Notes under the pieces: generated by a model | Seen by the model: only the letters and a program-made list of their open reading frames with translations | What the model was told of the DNA's origin: nothing | Databases searched by the model: none | DNA from: Aureibaculum flavum | GTDB taxonomy: Bacteria; Bacteroidota; Bacteroidia; Flavobacteriales; Flavobacteriaceae | Assembly (NCBI RefSeq): GCF_016406085.1 | Contig: NZ_JAEHFJ010000003.1 | Span: 188,288-252,287, forward strand | Reading direction: 5' to 3' | Length of the DNA stretch: 64,000 nt | Made by a program: the position numbers and the translations under genes | In this document: piece after piece, positions 17,738 to 26,352 of the stretch | How positions within the stretch are numbered: position 1 is the first letter of the stretch | Layout: every line of letters begins with the position of its first letter

Positions 17738-17820
17738 GCTTTTTTGAAAAAATAATATGATTATGTTCGTCTAATTCTAGGTATACTATGTAAAAGTATG
17801 GTAGTTGAACTGACGATGCG

Positions 17821-18876
17821 TTATATTTTTGTAGTAACTGCTTTTTTCTGCTCTTTTTTAACTCCATCAAAACCAGTAACACCAGAAACCGTAGTATATT
17901 TCATCACTAATTTTTTAGCATCCGGATTTACTAATTTGTATGCTGATTGCACCATGATAGTAGCCTCATGAAATCCGCAAAGAATTAATTTTAGCTTACC
18001 TGTATATGTATTTACGTCTCCAATGGCATAAATACCTGGAATGTTGGTGCTATAATCTGTAGCATTATTCACTACAATAGCATTTTTTTCTATATTCAAA
18101 CCCCAATTAGCTATTGGCCCCAATTTAGGAGATAATCCGAAAAGTGGAATAAAATGATCAACCTCAACAATTTTATTTCCTTCTGTTGAATTTTTTACTG
18201 TTACAGATTCTACTTTATCTTTTCCATGAATTTCAATTACTTCAGACTCGGTCAATAATTTTATTTTACCTTTTTTAACCAACTCCTTAACCTTTTCAAC
18301 AGAATCTAAAGCCCCTCTAAATTCAGTTCTTCGATGTACTAAGGTAACTTCCTTAGCAATATCAGTCAAAAAGATAGACCAATCTAATGCAGAATCACCT
18401 CCACCTGCAATAATTATCTTCTTATCCTTATAAAAATTAGGCTCTCTGATAATATATTCAACACCTTTATCCTCATAGTCAACAATTTCCTTGATTGGTG
18501 GTTTTCTGGGCTCAAATGAACCTAAACCTCCGGCAATTGCAACAACGGGTGCATTATGCTTTGTGCCTTTACTGGTAGTAACAACAAAACTACCATCTTC
18601 TAATTTCTCGATAGTTTCGGCACGTTCTCCTAAAGTATAAGTAGGCTCAAAAGGAGCAATTTGTTCTTCCAAATTTTTAACTAAATCTCCAGCTAATACA
18701 GATGGATACCCGGGAATATCATAAATAGGCTTTTTAGGATAAATTTCAGCCAATTGACCTCCTGGTATAGGTAATGCATCAATTAAGTGACAACGTAATT
18801 TTAAAAGTCCTGCTTCAAATACTGTAAATAAACCTACAGGACCAGCTCCAATAATAAGGATATCTGTTTTAATCAT
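17821..18876 (-). CDS. Ferredoxin--NADP+ reductase, thioredoxin-reductase-like
   Basis: This 351-residue FAD/NAD(P) oxidoreductase passes electrons between NADPH and ferredoxin. The FAD Rossmann motif is IIGAGPVGLFTVFEAG (about 6-21), and the NAD(P) motif is IIIAGGGDSALDWS (about 154-167). The C-terminal FAD motif is GIYAIGDVNTY. There is no CxxC redox pair of true thioredoxin reductases, which supports the YumC-like ferredoxin reductase assignment. It is followed by the [2Fe-2S] ferredoxin gene. Confidence 0.87.
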   Translation of the reverse strand: MIKTDILIIGAGPVGLFTVFEAGLLKLRCHLIDALPIPGGQLAEIYPKKPIYDIPGYPSVLAGDLVKNLEEQIAPFEPTYTLGERAETIEKLEDGSFVVTTSKGTKHNAPVVAIAGGLGSFEPRKPPIKEIVDYEDKGVEYIIREPNFYKDKKIIIAGGGDSALDWSIFLTDIAKEVTLVHRRTEFRGALDSVEKVKELVKKGKIKLLTESEVIEIHGKDKVESVTVKNSTEGNKIVEVDHFIPLFGLSPKLGPIANWGLNIEKNAIVVNNATDYSTNIPGIYAIGDVNTYTGKLKLILCGFHEATIMVQSAYKLVNPDAKKLVMKYTTVSGVTGFDGVKKEQKKAVTTKI

Positions 18877-18934
18877 TATATATCAAATTTTCGACAAAAA
18901 TAAGAACAATATTATTTGTGATATGTGATTTTTA

Positions 18935-21343
18935 TCACATTACCCCTTTTATGTGTAATTCGTTAAAATCTTTATGAATGGTTAAGGTGTTATCTCCGTT
19001 TACCTGCATCTTTTTAAAATCAATTTCCTCGTTATCGATTTGTATTTTATCAATTTCGAATGGCACACCATGAAAATTTATTTTAAATGTTTTATAATCT
19101 GCATCATATCTACCTGATTTATGCTGCTGAATAATCAGTTGCTTTTCTTTACCAAGAAGTTTAAAAGTTCTATAACTATATTTTCCTTTGGTATAGTCGT
19201 ACCCATCATGAGCATCATCAAATAAGAATGATTTTTCAGTTCCTATTTTAAAGTATACATCTAAAGTTACCTCTTCGATGTTTTTTTCACCTACATATTG
19301 TTGTACTGGATATTTAGGTATAACTGAACCTGATTTTATAAAAATAGGCATGGTTTCAATATCACTACTCACCCACATTTCTTTACCTCCTTCTACAACT
19401 TCATCATTCCACATATTAAACCAATCACCTTTAGGAATATACATTCTTCTTCCTTTTGAATTGGGTTCAAGAATAGGACACACTAATATTTTATCTCCAA
19501 ATACAAACTCATCAGTTCTGTAATGTGTTTGAATATCTTCTTGATCATACATTACCATTGACTTCAAAATGGGAACACCATCATTAAAATAATGCCAAAA
19601 AGCAGTATATAAGTAAGGTAATAACTGGTAGCGTAGTTCTATAAACTTTCTTACTATATCAGTTATTTCATCGCCAAATGCCCATGGTTCTTGTGCTCCA
19701 TGATCACCTGAAGAATGTACTCTACAAAAAGGGTGAAAAATACCCAATTGAATCCATCGTGCAAATAATTCACCTTCTGGTTGCTCTGCAAATCCACCAA
19801 TATCACTTCCTGCAAAAGAATACCCAGACATTGACATACGTTGAGCTTGTACATTAGCAATCCATAAATGCTCCCAAGAGGCAACATTATCACCAGTCCA
19901 AGAACTCGTATAACGTTGTGTACCTGAATATGCCGCTCTCGTAATTACAAATGGTCTTTTTGGAAAAGCAAATTTCTTTAAACCTTGATAGGTTGCTCTC
20001 GCCATTTGCATTCCATAAATATTATGGGCTTTTCTATGACTACATGGGTTTCCATCATAATCATGACGAACATCATTAGGGAAGGTCTTATTTGGCACTT
20101 CCATAACAGCAGGCTCATTCATATCATTCCACACACCTTTTACCCCTATATCTTCTATTAATTCCTTAAACAATCCAGACCACCATTCTCTAACTTCAGG
20201 ATTGGTAAAATCGGGAAAGTAACACTGACCAGGCCATACTTTACCTTTCATATAAGGACCGTCAGCTCGTTTACAGAAATAATCTTTTTCTAGACCTTCT
20301 CTAAAAATGTTATAATCTGCATCAATTTTGATTCCCGGATCAATAATAGCAACTGTTTTAAAACCATCGTCCAATAGTTCTTTTACCATTCTTTTTGGAT
20401 CAGGAAAATATTCTTTATTCCAAGTAAAACACCTGAAACCTTCCATATAATCAATATCCAAATAAATGGCATCACATGGTATTTGTAATTCTCTGAACTT
20501 TGAAGTAACCTCTTTTACGTTACTTTCAGGATAATAACTCCATTTACATTGGTGAAAACCCAAAGACCATAAAGGAGGCATTTGATGTGGCTTTCCAGTT
20601 AAATCTGTATAATTAGCAACTACCTTATCCATTTCTGGACCATACATAAAGTAGTAATTCATTTCACCACCTTGAGCCCAAAAGCTCATCACATCTTTAC
20701 GTTCATGAGCAAAATCAAAGTATGATCTAAAGGTATTGTCAAAGAAAATACCATATGATTTTCCTCCATGTAGCCCTGTAAAAAAGGGAATAGCTTTATA
20801 TAGTGGATCCGTATCTTTACCATAAGCATAAGAATCTGTTACCCAATTCTGAAAACGTTTACCTTTTAAGTTTAAATGTGTAGGCTTGTCTCCAAGTCCG
20901 TAATAGCTTTCTCCTTTACGAGATTTCTTACTCATTTTAACAACATTACCTCCATGTTCATAACTTTCTTCCCAATGAAAACCAATTTCATCATCAATAA
21001 TTAAGGTCTTGTCTTTTGCATCAAACATAGAAATTCTAGCATTCTCTTTTTTAATACGACATATTAATTTTTCAGTGGTAATTTCATACTGGTCATCATT
21101 TTCTTCAATTTCAAGAATATCATAACCGCTGTTAGCATATTTGGTAATAGCATAAGAAAAGTCATTTTCAAAAATACCTGTGGTACTATATCTAAAACGA
21201 ATAACACTGTCTCTTAAAATTGTTACTTTTAATGTAACACCATTCTCAGTAAAAAAATTGAAGGTATCAATATGTTTTTCATATGATACTATTTTTGAAG
21301 GAAATTGATTTCCTGTTATTTCTAGTTCTGTATTTGTAATCAT
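18935..21343 (-). CDS. Glycoside hydrolase family 31 alpha-glucosidase
   Basis: This 802-residue enzyme hydrolyses terminal alpha-glucosidic bonds. The family signature with the catalytic nucleophile is GVWNDMNEPA (Asp in WNDMNEP), and the acid/base region is SSWTGDNVASWEHL. IYLDIDYMEGFRCFTWN is another GH31 landmark. No signal peptide is seen, so it is probably cytoplasmic and acts on maltodextrins or glycogen fragments. It is the last gene of the glg group, 157 bp after glgB, with a possible own promoter. Confidence 0.9.
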   Translation of the reverse strand: MITNTELEITGNQFPSKIVSYEKHIDTFNFFTENGVTLKVTILRDSVIRFRYSTTGIFENDFSYAITKYANSGYDILEIEENDDQYEITTEKLICRIKKENARISMFDAKDKTLIIDDEIGFHWEESYEHGGNVVKMSKKSRKGESYYGLGDKPTHLNLKGKRFQNWVTDSYAYGKDTDPLYKAIPFFTGLHGGKSYGIFFDNTFRSYFDFAHERKDVMSFWAQGGEMNYYFMYGPEMDKVVANYTDLTGKPHQMPPLWSLGFHQCKWSYYPESNVKEVTSKFRELQIPCDAIYLDIDYMEGFRCFTWNKEYFPDPKRMVKELLDDGFKTVAIIDPGIKIDADYNIFREGLEKDYFCKRADGPYMKGKVWPGQCYFPDFTNPEVREWWSGLFKELIEDIGVKGVWNDMNEPAVMEVPNKTFPNDVRHDYDGNPCSHRKAHNIYGMQMARATYQGLKKFAFPKRPFVITRAAYSGTQRYTSSWTGDNVASWEHLWIANVQAQRMSMSGYSFAGSDIGGFAEQPEGELFARWIQLGIFHPFCRVHSSGDHGAQEPWAFGDEITDIVRKFIELRYQLLPYLYTAFWHYFNDGVPILKSMVMYDQEDIQTHYRTDEFVFGDKILVCPILEPNSKGRRMYIPKGDWFNMWNDEVVEGGKEMWVSSDIETMPIFIKSGSVIPKYPVQQYVGEKNIEEVTLDVYFKIGTEKSFLFDDAHDGYDYTKGKYSYRTFKLLGKEKQLIIQQHKSGRYDADYKTFKINFHGVPFEIDKIQIDNEEIDFKKMQVNGDNTLTIHKDFNELHIKGVM

Positions 21344-21367
21344 AAATTGTTATTGTAAATCGGTTGG

Positions 21368-21375
21368 CAAAACTA
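21368..21375 (-). promoter_or_regulatory. TAnnTTTG -7 box before the GH31 gene
   Basis: Minus-strand TAGTTTTG matches the consensus perfectly, 25 bp before the ATG. The -33 element is not clear. It may allow transcription of the GH31 gene apart from glgB. Confidence 0.4.
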
Positions 21376-21500
21376 CTAAATTTTAGAACGAAACTTAGTC
21401 CGTTTTATTTAAAAAAGGGGGTAAAACATTGCAAATAACATAAATAACAACATCTTAAATTAATAAAACATTGTTATTTAGTGCTGTAAATATTGATTTT

Positions 21501-23411
21501 TTATGAAATGTATTTAAAAATAACCACTCCTAAAGGTGGTATCCCTATTGTAGCAGAATAAGGTTTATTATGTTCTTTTTTCTTTTTTAAAGTGATTTGT
21601 CTAGTATTAGAAAATCCACTTCCACCATATTTCTCTGAATCACTATTAAATATTTCTTTTATTTTTCCTTTTCTAGGCAATCCAATATTGTACTTTTCAA
21701 TAGTTTTAGGTGTAAAGTTACATACTACAACGGTATCATTTTCTTTATCATGCCCTTTACGAATATATGAAAGCACACAATTTTTACTATCGTCTAAACT
21801 GATCCATTCGAAACCATCAGCACTAAATGCTTTTTCATATAATGCGGGTGTATTTTTATAAAATTGATTTAAATCTTTAAAAAATGCTTGTGTATTTTTA
21901 TGTGGTTCGAACTCTAATAAATTCCAATCTAAACTTTTTTGAAAATCCCACTCGTTATATTGACCAAATTCACCTCCCATAAATACTAAATTAGTACCAG
22001 GATGCGTAAACATATAGCCATAAAGCAATCTTAAATTAGCAAAACGTTGCCATTCATCACCAGGCATTCGACCTAAAATAGAATTTTTACCATAAACAAC
22101 TTCATCATGTGATAACGGTAACATAAAGTTCTCAGAAAATGCATACGCTAAACTAAATGTAATATCATTTTGATGATATTGTCTATAGATTGGATCTTTG
22201 GCAAAATAATCTAATGTATCATGCATCCAGCCCATCATCCATTTCATTCCAAAACCTAGACCATCGTGTTTTACAGCTCTTGTTACTCCCGGAAAAGCAG
22301 TTGATTCTTCCGCGATGGTTATTACACCATCAAAATTATCTTCTACGGCTTGGTTAAATTCTTTTAGCAAAGAAACTGCTGCTAAGTTTTCTCTTTCGCC
22401 ATAAATATTTGGTTCCCATTCACCGTCTTCACGTGAATAATCTAAATATAACATGGACGCTACAGCATCTACACGTAAGCAATCAATATTGTATTTTTCT
22501 AACCAAAATAAGGCATTGCTAATCAAAAACGAACGCACTTCATTACGTTCATAATTAAATATAAGACTTTTCCAATCTTGATGATATCCTTTTCTTTTAT
22601 CAGGATGTTCATATAAATGTGATCCGTCAAAAAAGCCTAAACCATGATCATCAGATGGAAAATGCGATGGTACCCAGTCTAAAATTACACCAATATCATT
22701 TTGATGAAATTGATCTACCAAATACATAAAATCTTGTGGTGTACCAAAACGAGAAGTAGGTGCAAAATATCCTGTTAATTGATAGCCCCATGAAGGGTCA
22801 TAAGGATACTCCATAATTGGCATTAGCTCAATATGCGTAAAATTCATTTCCTTTACATATGGAACTAATTTTTTAGCTAATTCCCTATAGGTCAACCGCT
22901 CATTATCTTTAGATTTCATCCAAGAATCTAAATGCACTTCATAAACAGAATAAGGTTTATCTAAACCATTCTTATCTTTACGATAAGACATCCATTTTTT
23001 ATCTTTCCATTTGTAATTATCAATACCCCAAACAATAGAAGCTGTTTTAGGTGGGTGTTCACAACGCTTCGCATAAGGATCAGCTTTTTCTGTTATAACA
23101 CCATTATGATTACTGTGTATTTTATATTTATACAAGCTCCCTTCACCGACATTAGGTATAAAGCCCTCCCAAATACCAGATGCATCCCAACGTACATTTA
23201 ATGGATGTTCTTCTCCTGACCAAAAATTAAAATCTCCAATAACAGAAACTTGTTTAGCTGATGGAGCCCATACTGCAAAATAGGTTCCTTTAACACCATC
23301 TACTGTTACAATATGAGAGCCTAATTTTTCGTATAATTTAAAATGTTTACCCGATTTAAACAGGGCGATGTCAAAATCAGTAAATTGGCTATACGTTGAT
23401 ACTTTGGTCAT
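21501..23411 (-). CDS. glgB: 1,4-alpha-glucan (glycogen) branching enzyme
   Basis: This 636-residue GH13 enzyme introduces alpha-1,6 branches into glycogen. An N-terminal CBM48-like domain (VWAPSAKQVSVIGDFNFW, about 48-65) precedes the catalytic barrel. Landmarks are LDWVPSHFPSD, DCLRVDAVASMLYLDYSRE (with the nucleophile Asp), TIAEESTAFPG (acid/base Glu) and LSHDEVVYGK. It is cytoplasmic and lies downstream of glgC and glgA on the same strand. The 102-bp leader holds two tandem hairpins. Confidence 0.95.
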   Translation of the reverse strand: MTKVSTYSQFTDFDIALFKSGKHFKLYEKLGSHIVTVDGVKGTYFAVWAPSAKQVSVIGDFNFWSGEEHPLNVRWDASGIWEGFIPNVGEGSLYKYKIHSNHNGVITEKADPYAKRCEHPPKTASIVWGIDNYKWKDKKWMSYRKDKNGLDKPYSVYEVHLDSWMKSKDNERLTYRELAKKLVPYVKEMNFTHIELMPIMEYPYDPSWGYQLTGYFAPTSRFGTPQDFMYLVDQFHQNDIGVILDWVPSHFPSDDHGLGFFDGSHLYEHPDKRKGYHQDWKSLIFNYERNEVRSFLISNALFWLEKYNIDCLRVDAVASMLYLDYSREDGEWEPNIYGERENLAAVSLLKEFNQAVEDNFDGVITIAEESTAFPGVTRAVKHDGLGFGMKWMMGWMHDTLDYFAKDPIYRQYHQNDITFSLAYAFSENFMLPLSHDEVVYGKNSILGRMPGDEWQRFANLRLLYGYMFTHPGTNLVFMGGEFGQYNEWDFQKSLDWNLLEFEPHKNTQAFFKDLNQFYKNTPALYEKAFSADGFEWISLDDSKNCVLSYIRKGHDKENDTVVVCNFTPKTIEKYNIGLPRKGKIKEIFNSDSEKYGGSGFSNTRQITLKKKKEHNKPYSATIGIPPLGVVIFKYIS

Positions 23412-23435
23412 AGTTTTGTTTGATCTATTATTTTT

Positions 23436-23468
23436 AGAGTGAAAACACTCTTAACCTCAATAAGAGGT
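23436..23468 (-). promoter_or_regulatory. Two tandem hairpins in the glgB leader
   Basis: One perfect 6-bp stem with a 4-base loop (AGAGTG/CACTCT, 23436-23451) and one 5-bp stem with a 5-base loop (ACCTC/GAGGT, 23454-23468) lie between glgC and glgB. No T-run follows in the direction of transcription, so they are not classical terminators. A role in mRNA processing or in setting glgB level is possible but inferred. Confidence 0.4.
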
Positions 23469-23513
23469 GAATTATTACATTTACTTTAATATGTTAGATT
23501 AAAATAGGCACTA

Positions 23514-24779
23514 TTAAATTGTATATCCTTTTGGTAATACCGCATGTTTTTTAATAACAACGATACCATCTTTAATAACATATTGATCTGTTTCTTTATC
23601 TTTTAAATGAGGACCACCATTAATTCGAACATCATCACCAATTCTACAATTTTTATCGATAATGGTATTTTTAATAAAGCATCTTTCACCAATACCCATA
23701 AGAATTGGAGTTTTCTTTCTGTTTATTTCTTCTAAAGATTCGTAATAATCACAACCCATCATATACGTATTAATAACAGTTGACTCCTTACCTATTCTAG
23801 ATCTGATACCAATTACTGAAGTTTCAATTTTAGCAGCTTGAATAATACAACCTTCTGCAATTACAGCTTTATCTAATACAGTTCCTGATATTTTTGAAGT
23901 AGGTAATATTCTTGCATTTGTATAAACCCTTTGATCGGTATCATATAAATTGAATTTTGGAATATTATCTGTCAATCCTAAATTGGCTTCAAAAAATGAA
24001 TCAATATTACCAATATCGGTCCAATATCCTTCAAATTGATAACTTAAGGTTTTATGATCGTGTATGGCACCTGGAATAATCTCTTTACCAAAATCGTTGG
24101 TATCTGGATTACTCATTAAATCTACCAATAACTGTCTATTAAATATATAGATACCCATAGAAGCTAAGTAATTCCTATTTTCACCTTTCATTTCGTCACT
24201 TACTTCTGAAGTCCAATCTGGAAGTAATTCAGCATCTGGTTTTTCAATAAAAGAAGTAATTACGTTATCACCATCGGCTTTAAGAATACCAAATGAAGTA
24301 GCATCTTTTGCGTTTACTGGAATAGTGGCAATTGAAATTTCGGCACCTTTTTTAATATGTTCATCAAGCATCAATCTATAATCCATTTGATACAGTTGAT
24401 CTCCAGATAGAATTAAAGCATATTCAAAATCATGACGTAAAAAATGATGCATACTTTGTCTTACAGCATCTGCAGTTCCTTGAAACCAAGATTGACTATG
24501 AATTGTTTGTTCAGCTGCCAATACATCTACAAATGCAGAACTAAAAAAACTAAAATGGTAGGTATTTTTAATGTGTCTATTCAACGATGCTGAATTAAAT
24601 TGCGTTAACACATAAATTCTCTTTATTTCACTATTGATACAGTTACTAATAGGGATATCAACCAACCTATATTTACCTGCAATTGGCACTGCTGGTTTAG
24701 ATCTTGATTCTGTCAAGGGATAAAGCCGTGACCCTTGTCCGCCTCCTAAAATTATTGATAATACCTTTTTGCTGTCCAT
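23514..24779 (-). CDS. glgC: Glucose-1-phosphate adenylyltransferase
   Basis: This 421-residue enzyme makes ADP-glucose from glucose 1-phosphate and ATP, the committed step of glycogen synthesis. The nucleotidyltransferase motif is GGGQGSRLYPLTESRSKPAVP (about 12-32). Further landmarks are SGDQLYQMDY, FIEKP (sugar-phosphate site), ASMGIYIF and the C-terminal left-handed helix region. It lies 3 bp after glgA, a tight operon. Confidence 0.95.
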   Translation of the reverse strand: MDSKKVLSIILGGGQGSRLYPLTESRSKPAVPIAGKYRLVDIPISNCINSEIKRIYVLTQFNSASLNRHIKNTYHFSFFSSAFVDVLAAEQTIHSQSWFQGTADAVRQSMHHFLRHDFEYALILSGDQLYQMDYRLMLDEHIKKGAEISIATIPVNAKDATSFGILKADGDNVITSFIEKPDAELLPDWTSEVSDEMKGENRNYLASMGIYIFNRQLLVDLMSNPDTNDFGKEIIPGAIHDHKTLSYQFEGYWTDIGNIDSFFEANLGLTDNIPKFNLYDTDQRVYTNARILPTSKISGTVLDKAVIAEGCIIQAAKIETSVIGIRSRIGKESTVINTYMMGCDYYESLEEINRKKTPILMGIGERCFIKNTIIDKNCRIGDDVRINGGPHLKDKETDQYVIKDGIVVIKKHAVLPKGYTI

Positions 24780-24782
24780 AAA

Positions 24783-26189
24783 TTACTTTTTTAATGATTT
24801 GTATAAATTGATATATGCTTTTGCAGAAGAATCCCAAGAATGATCTATTTGCATAATTAAATTCCGAATTTTGTTGAACTCATTTTGATTGTCGTACAAC
24901 ACCGTTGCTCGTTGCATTGTTTCAACTACTGTTTCAGTATTAAGCTGATGGTGTACAAAGCCAAAACCGCCTCCTTCAACATCGATAACGGTATCTTTTA
25001 AACCTCCAACACTATTTACAATAGGTATAGTTCCATATCGTAAGGCATACATTTGATTTAATCCACAAGGCTCAACACGCGATGGCATTAAAAGAAAGTC
25101 AGCACCAGCGTAAATAATATGGGCTAATCGTTCGTCGTAACCGATATAAGTGCTGTAATCGCCTTTATATTTATAGGTAAGCATCTCTAAAGCACCTTCA
25201 ATATCTTTTTGACCAGAACCTAATAATAAAATCGAAATATCTAAATGATGTAAAGCTGCATCGAATATTTGTGGAAATAAATCTGCTCCTTTTTCACCAA
25301 CTAACCGACCTATAAAGGAGAACAATGGTTTTTGAGGATCGAGACCAAACTCTTTACACAACCATTCTTTATTGGCTTTTCTACCAGCATCTAAGGTTTT
25401 TTGAGTGTAATTTTTTATAATATAGTGATCTGTCTCTGTATTCCAGACCTGAGTATCAATTCCATTTAAAATACCCACGCATTTAGCACTCTCATGACTC
25501 AATAAACTCTCCAATCCATTGGCGTTACTTTTCAACTCTTCCATGTAACTTGGTGATACCGTTGTTACTTTCCAGGCACATTTAATAGCCGCCGCTAGCG
25601 GATTTATTTGATGATTCCAGTCGATTAAACCTACTTGAGTAAAATCAAATTCAGGTATCATATAAACTTTATCATGTGAGAACCATCCTTGATACTGAGC
25701 ATTATGTATGGTAGTAATGGTTGCAACCGTTTTAAGTTCGCTATATTTATAACACTGATCCATCATAAAAGGAATTAACCCCGTATGATGATCATGACAA
25801 TGTACCACATTTGGTCTTTTCTCTTTCTGTAAAACCCAATCTAACACGGCAATTTGAAAAGCTAAAAAGCGTTCCGTATCATTAGGTGAATACACATAAT
25901 CCTTAAATAATAACGTTGGTATATCAACTAAAAATAAGTCAAACCCCAAGTCATTATTTTCTAACATAAAGATCTTAACATCCAAATCAAATACGCCTAG
26001 TCTAACTTTAGAGCTCGAAATGGTTTTAAATTTATTTGATTTTGTAAAAGCATTATCATAAAAGGGCATAACAACCTCACTGGTTACCCCTAATTTATTT
26101 TGATATTTAGGTAAAGAGCCCACAACATCAGCCAAACCTCCGACTTTTGCAATAGGATAACATTCAGCACTAACATGTAATATATTCAT
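24783..26189 (-). CDS. glgA: Glycogen synthase (ADP-glucose)
   Basis: This GT5 enzyme of about 468 residues elongates alpha-1,4-glucan from ADP-glucose. The N-terminal ADP-glucose motif KVGGLADVVGSLP and the C-terminal EPCGLNQMYALRYGTIPIV block are complete. The frame is open from an ATG at 26225, but a TAATTTTA -7-like box (26210-26217) lies inside that extension, and family members start at MNILHVSAECYPIAKVGG, so I use the ATG at 26189. It is the first gene of glgA-glgC-glgB. Confidence 0.94.
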   Translation of the reverse strand: MNILHVSAECYPIAKVGGLADVVGSLPKYQNKLGVTSEVVMPFYDNAFTKSNKFKTISSSKVRLGVFDLDVKIFMLENNDLGFDLFLVDIPTLLFKDYVYSPNDTERFLAFQIAVLDWVLQKEKRPNVVHCHDHHTGLIPFMMDQCYKYSELKTVATITTIHNAQYQGWFSHDKVYMIPEFDFTQVGLIDWNHQINPLAAAIKCAWKVTTVSPSYMEELKSNANGLESLLSHESAKCVGILNGIDTQVWNTETDHYIIKNYTQKTLDAGRKANKEWLCKEFGLDPQKPLFSFIGRLVGEKGADLFPQIFDAALHHLDISILLLGSGQKDIEGALEMLTYKYKGDYSTYIGYDERLAHIIYAGADFLLMPSRVEPCGLNQMYALRYGTIPIVNSVGGLKDTVIDVEGGGFGFVHHQLNTETVVETMQRATVLYDNQNEFNKIRNLIMQIDHSWDSSAKAYINLYKSLKK

Positions 26190-26352
26190 AGGTAAGGTTT
26201 GATAATCCTTAAAATTACAAAACATTTTTTAAAATACTCTTTAAAATATGTATGTTTTTTTTGATTTTTTATAATTATTCATTTTAACCCTGAATATGAA
26301 ATCTTTAAAACATTTTCCTAACTTTACACATATAAAATAATTGCTGAATTCA

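Noticed and set aside
23436-23451. Intrinsic terminator between glgC and glgB
   Set aside because: The stem is short and is not followed by T in the minus-strand direction, and glgB is expected to be co-transcribed.
26190-26225. Longer GlgA reading frame from ATG 26225
   Set aside because: The extra 12 residues precede the universal GlgA N-terminus, and a promoter-like box lies inside the extension.
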